DNA of 64,000 bases from contig CM043945.1 of NCBI GenBank assembly GCA_014529385.2, forward strand, positions 94,960,112 through 95,024,111. The letters are read 5' to 3'. This document shows positions 57,157-64,000 of the stretch, one piece after another (position 1 is the stretch's first letter; each line of letters starts with the position of its first letter). The position numbers were made by a program, and so were the translations under genes. The notes under the pieces were generated by a model. It was not told where the DNA came from. It saw nothing but the letters and a program-made list of their open reading frames with translations, and did not search any database. Source of the stretch: Adiantum capillus-veneris. Its lineage: Eukaryota > Streptophyta > Polypodiopsida > Polypodiales > Pteridaceae.

Positions 57157-58234
57157 TGTCACGTGACACATCCCAACCCTATGTGTCCATGGACAAGCCA
57201 CACCATAGCAGGGTTCCCGTCAGTCAAGTCAAGTTAGATTAGAAGTGATCTGGCACTTTGTGAGTCTGTTCGTAGACTGTGCATGCCCAGTCACTTAGCA
57301 ATAGATGCATATCCTCCGGTTACACACAGCATGATCATCAGTATTCCCTTCAGAATCCATTAGAATCAGTTAGTTAGGGGATTTTTCCAGTGTCTTTATC
57401 CCATTTTCCCTAATTTTGACATTTTTCACTTATTTATTAAGCGACTTTTGTTGGGTAGTCAGTAGAGCAAATTGGGTAAGTTAATACGTAACAAAACCCA
57501 AGTTAGCACTCCGCAACAGAAGAGGTAGCAGGACCTTCCTAGCCAGAAGACAACTTCTCAATAGTACCCCCCCTCAGGACCCCCATCGCCATACCTCCCC
57601 CTTCCTTGGCATTTTCACAGAGCATCAGCATCGCTTGAAGTCTTCCCCCTTCTGGCGTTATTCCCTTGCAGATCAGCCCCATCCTCGGTATTTTCCCGCG
57701 ACAAAATCACCTCAGGCCTTACCGTTTTTTTGTCCAGCAAGCTCAACGTTTTTTACAGCCATCTACTAACGCTGGATCTGTTGGTCAATTCAGCGTTTTT
57801 CTTCATTGCATTCAGCAGAGCAGGCATCAACTTTGAAGCGTTTTCACCAGCAGATGCATAGCAGCCCTAGCGTTGCCTGTTTCCAACCATTCGGTAGCAA
57901 AAGCTCAGCAAATCACTAACGCTAGGACATCAGGTCAGCGTTTTTTGGTTTGCAGCCTAAAAACGCAGATTTTCAGCATATGGAACAGTAGCAGATCAGG
58001 CCCAGACCGGTTGCAGAAGTCCCCCCAACTTTAGCCCAAGAAAACACAGCCAAAACAGTCATTTTCAGCCACCAAACAGTCCCCGAATACAACGATTAGA
58101 AGATCACAGATTTCAGCCAATAAGTCGACGTCGTCACCACCGTCGTCGTCATCGGCATAGTCCAACTTGCATCCGCCCATTGCATTTGCATTGTACACCT
58201 TTGTGCAATCAAAGTAGACCACTCTCGCCGACGA
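57157..58234 (+). repeat. 3' LTR, truncated
   Basis: Matches 52496-53564 of the 5' LTR and stops abruptly within 'gccgacga', after which the sequences are unrelated. Confidence 0.9.
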
Positions 58235-58618
58235 ACTCTAGGTCCGATGTAGTGCCGGTCGGCCACTGGCATTGTTGGAAGTCAATGTTTGGAATGTAAA
58301 AGGAATTTTTCTTTTAAAACAGGTCGCTCACAAAATCTCCAAATTTGGGCAAACCTCTTTTATCTTCTTATTAGTTCTCACGCTTTTGTAATGTGAGAAA
58401 GAGGAAATTATGTTGTTTCAAGATTTGGTGACCCATGTAAAGAATCATGTCTCTTTGTTATACAATCTTTTGTCGAGGAAATCACTCAAGGTTTAGAATT
58501 TAAATTCTTTTTTCTATTTTCTCATCGCAGAAAAAGGAGGAGGAATTTTGCAACAACCGATAGTGTTGAAGAAAGACAATTATAAATATGGAATTGGGCA
58601 AGAAAAGCCTAAGCAGAG
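58235..58618. other. non-coding stretch after truncated LTR
   Basis: No gene or repeat recognised. The junction at 58234 marks a deletion or a later insertion. Confidence 0.5.
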
Positions 58619-58919
58619 TCTCAAGGAAAAGAGAGTACATGTTTTCTTCAAAGAAGACAAAGGCAGTTCTGAAAACGACACATTAAAGTTTTAAATACCA
58701 AACACAAACAGTTGGAGATTCCAAGAACCTGAATACTTAGAAAGTTGTTATTCACAATCTAATTTCGACTCTCAAGGGAAAGAGAGTATGTATTTTCTTC
58801 AAAGAAGACAAAGGCAGTTCTGAAAATGACACATTAAAGTTTTAAATACCAAACACAAACAGTTGGAGATTTCAAGAACTTGAATACTTAGAAAGTTGTT
58901 ATTCACAATCTAATTTCAG
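58619..58919. repeat. 151-bp tandem duplication
   Basis: 58619-58769 is repeated at 58770-58919 with few changes; both contain 'ttcttcaaagaagacaaagg' and end 'gttattcacaatctaatttc'. Confidence 0.95.
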
Positions 58920-59054
58920 GCGATTAACCGATGTATACAAGTATGATGAACGATATAATCTCTAGCTAGGAAAACCATGGTATGTACAAAGCTTCCATCT
59001 TTTGTTGTCGCTCGATCTTTCATTGACTATTTCTTTCTTCGCTAGATGAGCTGC

Positions 59055-60710
59055 TTAGGAAAGAGTGCTTGACTCCTCAAGCAGAAAAAAAGAGAAGCAG
59101 AGTTCTAACTCTAAGCAAGCAAATTGGCAGTGTGAAAATCTTAGAAAGTGTTTATTGCTTCTTACCTGAGAGAGCTGGTCAATTCTCAGTCTTTTGAGGT
59201 GCAGACCATTGCAATCTACGACCACATGCGCTTCATCTATCTTGTAATGACCATACACACGCGTAGTATTCAGTTTTTTATAGAATTCTTTTCTATTGTT
59301 TTCAAAGTATGAGTGAATCGGTTCCTCAATGTCGAGGAGCCTTCCAACCCATTCATTCATCACAGACACCCTCACATAAGTTTGGTTGCTCTCGATTGCT
59401 CCAGCTAAGTAAGGAACAAATTGGAGGTGAACTGTTGCAGCACAACGAGGACAGTAATGCTCTGTTGTCTCAAGATGGACTAACAAAGGGTCAATGTCAT
59501 GGACATGAGTGGCGCATTCACTGCAGCCCAAGTAAAACGGTCGGCTCACTGAGCAAAATGACAAGTACCCAGACACCTGCAAGAAAATATACCATATTAT
59601 TTTTTGTTTTTTTCCTTTTTGTCAAACAAGAAGTCTTTTTTCTTATGAAGTTCCCTCGATGGCAACCCGAGGGCTCTTTACCTCTATGCGTGTTGCATAC
59701 TTCACTCTTCAGAAATCTACGACATTTTGCAAGTGCTTTACACAGTCTTCATCATAAACAGGGGCAATGATGGTCGAAGTTCGGAATTGCAGTGACCGTT
59801 TGTTGTCATACACTCCGGAGAATAAATTCTTCAAGATGAACATTGCATACCTTTTCTTACGGAACTCACTAAGAATGTAATTTCTGTCATCCTCACATCC
59901 ACTCATGAACACCACCTTGTAAAAAGTTACATCAAACTTTGTCAACATTGCAAAACAAAAAGCAATAAATCAAAAAAGTAGCTCTTTGCAAGATGGATTC
60001 CTTACAGTTTCTTTGTCATCAGTGGTAACGCCATCCGCAAAATCAATGTGGAAAATGGTTTTTTTGTTTACGCGTGACTTGTGCTCCTCCGTCTCGGACG
60101 ACCACCGCAGATACCATTTCTTCTCTTTCTGCCCGGTTCTGTGTGTGCATAATGTCTGAAATTGTGGCGCTCGAGAAAAACATTATGTTTGCCTTCTTGG
60201 GAGGGAGCTCGCGTACTACTGAGTCTTTGTTGAGCACAATGACCACAGGAGCGTCTCCTTTGTCGTAAGAAATTTTCTTTAGCTGGATTTGGAAGTTCTC
60301 CACTCTAACCCATGATCTTTTCTTTATGAGTTTTTCGAATCCAGGAATCAGATCTTTGAACACTTGCAATGTGATTGTAGCAAAGCCCTCTTCGTCAACC
60401 AAGTCTGCACGCACAACCGAGGTAGCTGCACTTGTAGACTGGTCGTAAGTCCCGTACCTGCTCAGAATGTACCCCTCGAAGACAACGCCGAACTTTAACT
60501 GCTCTGAAAAGTCAGCTACAGCCATTGCTTTCATGGTAGTGCTTTCAGTTCCAGGCTGAGGCAAAAAACACAAACAAGCAAATGAAGCCTCTATACGAGT
60601 ATGCAAGTTTCAACAGAGATGAATGCTAGCTATTTGCACGTACCTGTGAGGGGCTCGGCAAATCCATCACGAATATATGAAGCTTTTGTGTTGCCTGCAT
60701 CCACAAGAAT
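59055..60710 (-). pseudogene. RPA1-like OB-fold single-strand-DNA-binding protein, broken
   Basis: Exon-like pieces on the minus strand: about 60697-60650 (ASYIRDGFAEPLT), 60563-60006, 59937-59712 and 59579-59055. The second piece begins MAVADFSEQLKFGVVFEGYI, an OB-fold start, and after a one-base shift near 60165 continues KKWYLRWSSE and TIFHIDFADGVTTDDKET to a GTAAGG donor. The third starts FDVTFYKVVFMSGCEDDRNY. The fourth has VSGYLSFCSVSRPFYLGCSE, a zinc ribbon (CSEC and CPRC) and RVSVMNEWVGRLL, the layout of the RPA1 C-terminal DNA-binding domain. A TGA lies near the end of the third piece. RPA1 relatives bind single-stranded DNA; plant Helitrons sometimes carry such genes, so a link with the Helentron on the same strand is possible but unproved. 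Confidence 0.68.
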
Positions 60711-61200
60711 TTATTTTTTGTTTTTTTGCTTTGTATTTCATCGTGCAAAATCAATGAAATGTACGTTTACAGACGTGCAAAATTGAAGGGACGCACCATC
60801 TTCATTGCCTGAGAAACGTGGTAAATGTGGAGCCACTTGCAATTGTGACCCTCTGTCATGAGCTTGTGAGTCAGTACGTCGGTATCTCGATTTTAGCTTC
60901 CCACACACAGAATGTAGTTGCTGTGTTACGCGTGCACACTCCTACGTAGCCACGCTCGAAGCTTAAAAAGATAATCTTATTGAAGACAATGATGGCAATA
61001 GGAAGAGAAAGAGAAGAAAGAAGACGCTTAGGTCACCGAAGCCTCAATATAAGGCTTGCATCGCAACTTTCAGAACCAAATCTGAGAATAGAACTCTAGG
61101 AACATGGAGCTCAGCTGAAGCTAGCAGGCAATGAGCGTGTGCTTTGCCTCTGTCGATGACGGAGGTAGCGTCGGTTGGAAACCATATTTTCACGGCCACT
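60711..61200. other. non-coding stretch, nothing recognised
   Basis: Upstream flank of the RPA1-like pseudogene; it may include its promoter. No other signal seen. Confidence 0.45.
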
Positions 61201-61204
61201 GCGT

Positions 61205-61565
61205 AGTCAGGTTGCAAGTGCGTTTCTCATAGCAAGGAAATCTTGCGACCCAGCTTCTTCCTTTGTAGAAAGAGGATAATGGGCAATGTTCATGTTCCCC
61301 ACGACAAGGAGATCTTGCGAACCAGCATTTCCCTTTGTACAAACAAGGCGACAATCAATGCCCACTACATACAGCTCTCTTATGGAGCCCTTGTAAAAGT
61401 GCATTTCACATTCAATGGGCACCAGAGGAGTCGTGCATTGCTTTTTTGTGCCTTTTGTGCGAAGAAGAGAATGGCATATGCTCACTACATTGGCCCAGCA
61501 TGGGGAACCTTCATATAGGTGTGTTTGACAATTATTGGGCACCAAACGAAACTTGCACTGCGAAT
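61205..61565. repeat. degenerate nested repeats (two pairs of ~80-100 bp)
   Basis: 'agcaaggaaatcttgcgacccagc' at 61230 resembles 'acaaggagatcttgcgaaccagc' at 61302, each followed by 'ttccctttgta...aag.g'. 'tgtgtgcatttcac..caatgggcaccag' near 61398 resembles 'gtgtgtttgacaattattgggcaccaa' near 61520. The frames here reflect the repeats, not a gene. Confidence 0.65.
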
Positions 61566-62665
61566 TGGCCTTGGAGGTGCTTCATCTTGGAAAGTCACCG
61601 ATGAAGAATCAGCAAGACAATGTTCCTTGTTCTAGCTAATGGAGAAACACGTAGTCACTGAAGACAACAGTAATAAGGGGGAGAAAGAGAAAGAGAAAAG
61701 CATTTGCATTTTGAGATTCCTAACATGAGTCTACACAACATACGTAGGTCAGCCTTCCCACTTCTGCATTTCAGCGCTTTCCTCGCTGAAGCCGACTCAG
61801 AGTTGCACCCACCAGTGCTCCCATTGCGACTCAGTATTGCAATAGCCCATTAAGCCTCGCCTCAGTCTTTCCATCATCAGAAGCGCACATTCCCATCGCT
61901 CTCAGTCGTCAACGGCATCGAGGTCTATTTTCTCAGCCTTGCTACATGTTGTAAGCCCGTTGTACTCTGTGCATCGAACCTACGTTTTTCACAGCCAGTT
62001 TCCCAGCCAGCAAATGAAGGAGTTGTAGTTACATGCTCGGCATGAGCGGATCCTACATGACAGCAGAAACCTGTAGAATCGTACATTCTGCAAGTGGCAA
62101 ACAATGAAAAAGCACTTTGTACCTTTCTCTTAGCTAGAAATATAGAAATTGTCACTGAACATGTGTATAGGATACTTGGTAATTGCTTCAGTATGTCTTG
62201 CAGATGATTGTTGGGGATGGCGAACCTTAGTTATACTCTTGAGAACTGAGAGAACCAAAGCGAACATGGAAATTTTACCACTATTGCTACTCAAAGCCAG
62301 CTAGGTGTGCTTGCTAAAGGAGAGCTACAGTACTAGAATCTTAGCAAAGGATGAAGTACTTGCCTTACCATGTAGTTTTAAGTGATCTACATGAAGTATC
62401 TCGCCTATTTGAAGTTGCCAGAACATCCTCTTCCCGTCACGACCCGTTAGACCAGTCCCGCCTATCACCCCAATGCTGGCCCCCTACGCTTGTGCGACAA
62501 GCCACTAGAAGTCTTCCATAGGAGAGAGGAAAGGAAAAATGGCACAGACCAGACAGAGAAGCTAGTAGACTACAGGGCACACGAAATTTGATGGAGTAAA
62601 AAACAAGGCGCCTTCTCCTGACTAAAATAGACAAGCCAGAAACAGCCCTTGGCCGTGCAATAGAC
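61566..62665. other. non-coding stretch, nothing recognised
   Basis: A phrase 'gtagttacatgctcggcatgagcggatc' near 62026 also occurs at 49795, a shared fragment of unknown repeat. No gene recognised. Confidence 0.45.
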
Positions 62666-62692
62666 AAGCCAGAAACAGCCCTTGGCCGTGCC
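62634..62692. repeat. 34-bp tandem duplication
   Basis: 'gacaagccagaaacagccct' followed by tggccgtgc occurs twice in succession. Confidence 0.93.
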
Positions 62693-63660
62693 CTCAGCCC
62701 AGCGAACGCCGGCGAACTCAGACTCCGGCACCTTGATAAAGGAGTCTACAAAGAGAGAGACATTGAGACAACCAACCTGCAAAATTACGCAACCTCGACC
62801 TCATGTAGCGAACGCTACTCTGACCTCCGAGCTCACGAAGGTCGAGCTATGTGCAGGCAGCGAGTGTGGGAGTCAGTTGTCAAAGAAAGTCAGCAAGCTA
62901 ACATTTTGCTATTTTCGCCTGAGCCATAAAAAGCAAAAAACGTGAAGATCCCCCAGTACACGGGCTGGAAAATGACTCGCATACACCCTCCCTTTCTCCC
63001 TACACCAGCACAAGGCCTGCTCATGGTCACCTATGCTCGTCCCCTTCATCAGACGCAATGCATGCTGGAACAGAGACTCTTGTACATTCTGTAGGTCGAA
63101 ATCTAGGCTATGGCTTCGCAATACTGTCGGAAATCCCTACACACGCTACGGTCTATGGTCTCAATAGCAGCACTGAAAACAACTTTCAGCCAAGGAAGGT
63201 AACGACAACAGTGCTTATGTAGAGGGTGGCCAATTGGACGCCATTCCCCAAGTAGCCGGAAGACAAAAGTCGGAGGATTACATTTTGTCGACAATATCAG
63301 ATCAGAGAGTTAAGCCGTGCTCATTTACCAGAAACACCCCTTGGCCGTGCCCTCAGTCCAGCAGACGCCGGCAAACTCAGACTCCGGAACCTTGATAAAG
63401 GAGTCTACAAAGAGAGAGTGAGACAACTAACCTGCAGAACTACGCAACCCCGACCTCATGTAGCGAACGCTACTCTGACCTCCGAGCTCACGAAGGTCGA
63501 GCTACGCGCAGGCAACGAGTGTGGGAGTCAGCTGTCAAAGGAAGTCAGCAAGCTAACATTTTGCTATATTCGCCTGAGCCAACCCTCCAAAAGCAAAAAA
63601 TGTGAAGATCCGTACACGGGCTGGAAAATGCCTCGCATACACCCTCCCTTTCTGCCGAAC
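62667..63660. repeat. ~330-bp direct repeat pair, ~665-bp offset
   Basis: 62667-62996 recurs at about 63331-63660 with roughly 90% identity, from 'ccagaaacancccttggccgtg' to 'catacaccctccctttct'. The sequence between them is unrelated single-copy in this window. Both copies share a short plus-strand open frame (PHVANATLTSELTKVEL) that I do not recognise. Confidence 0.93.
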
Positions 63661-64000
63661 AGGCAGTGCCAGCAAATCTAACCAGTACTCATAACAAATT
63701 TGTGGATCGGCACTAATAACACAGCAAGATGCAGAGCTAGCGGACAAAATGTACCAAAAAGCACCTACCAAACCATGGCTTTTCTACCCAGGTCGAAGAA
63801 AGCCAACACAAAAATATGGACGTTGATGTAGATAAGTACATACGGCCATTAACATAGAGAAGGAGATTAGCAGGTGTCTTTGACATTGAGCTGCCTTACA
63901 TTACTAGGAACCATGGCCATGGATGATAACAACTAAAGACCTGTAATGATCATAGTCTGTTTCAAATTGGTAGTGTGCTGAGTCTTTGATCATCTATGGA
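63661..64000. other. non-coding end of window
   Basis: No gene or repeat recognised in the last 340 bases. Confidence 0.5.

Larger units (their letters stand above)
52496..58234 (+). mobile_element. LTR retrotransposon with gag-protease, lacking RT, RNase H and integrase
   Basis: 5' LTR 52496-53796 starts TGTCATGTGACACATC and ends in CA; the primer-binding site TGGTATCAGAGC follows at 53798. A polypurine tract (aaaaggagggga) at 57145-57156 directly precedes the 3' LTR, which starts TGTCACGTGACACATC at 57157 and is cut off at 58234, about 230 bases short. The interior has a Ty3-like gag, an aspartic protease and a further ORF, but nothing resembling reverse transcriptase, RNase H or integrase. 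It would depend on a partner element for movement. Confidence 0.9.

Noticed and set aside
1-64000. CRISPR arrays, bacterial operons, riboswitches, tRNA or rRNA genes
   Set aside because: No regular spacer-repeat array, no ribosome-binding sites, no cloverleaf or rRNA sequence seen; spliced genes and plant transposons show a nuclear plant origin.

Overview
The window reads as nuclear DNA of a land plant with a large, repeat-filled genome. The evidence is a non-RD LRR receptor kinase, a DRB2/3/5-type double-stranded-RNA-binding gene, a CACTA (En/Spm) element with plant-type TNPD and TNPA genes, a BED/hAT transposase, a Ty3-type gag-protease element primed by initiator tRNA-Met, and many long (CT)n tracts. 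A fern or other non-flowering plant would fit, but nothing here proves it. Only two genes look intact: the receptor kinase (34138-38190, +) and the DRB gene (40758-39491, -), which converge on each other.

Layout: 0-4 kb, decayed Ty3/gypsy pol (-) and microsatellites. 4.85-11.39 kb, a previously unnamed-looking DNA transposon remnant bounded by a 29-bp inverted repeat; it carries a coiled-coil/transposase-like gene, a divergent histone H3-like ORF and an intron-containing Ulp1-type cysteine peptidase. 11.4-17.9 kb, non-coding with short tandem duplications. 17.9-20.0 kb, BED-finger hAT transposase pseudogene (+), followed by a RING-H2 gene (-). 21.3-28.75 kb, CACTA element (genes on -). 29.1-30.8 kb, atypical kinase pseudogene (-). 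31-34 kb, repeats and hairpins. 34.1-38.2 kb, receptor kinase. 39.5-40.8 kb, DRB gene. 41.4-42.0 kb, 243-bp direct duplication. 42.2-48.9 kb, an almost full-length Helitron2/Helentron (-): two OTU domains, HUH/Y2 Rep, Pif1-like helicase, endonuclease/exonuclease/phosphatase domain. 49.2-52.5 kb, a second Helentron fragment and an inverted, truncated LTR. 52.5-58.2 kb, an LTR element with gag and protease but no reverse transcriptase or integrase; it has an extra ORF instead. 59-60.7 kb, RPA1-like OB-fold pseudogene (-). 61-64 kb, degenerate and direct repeats.

The candidate for something undescribed is the 4.85-11.39 kb element: a histone H3-like protein with the canonical first ten residues of H3, a diverged core and a 70-residue extra tail, lying between transposase remnants and a Ulp1-type (SUMO-protease-like) gene inside one inverted-repeat unit. 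All coding calls come from reading translations by eye; no database search was possible.
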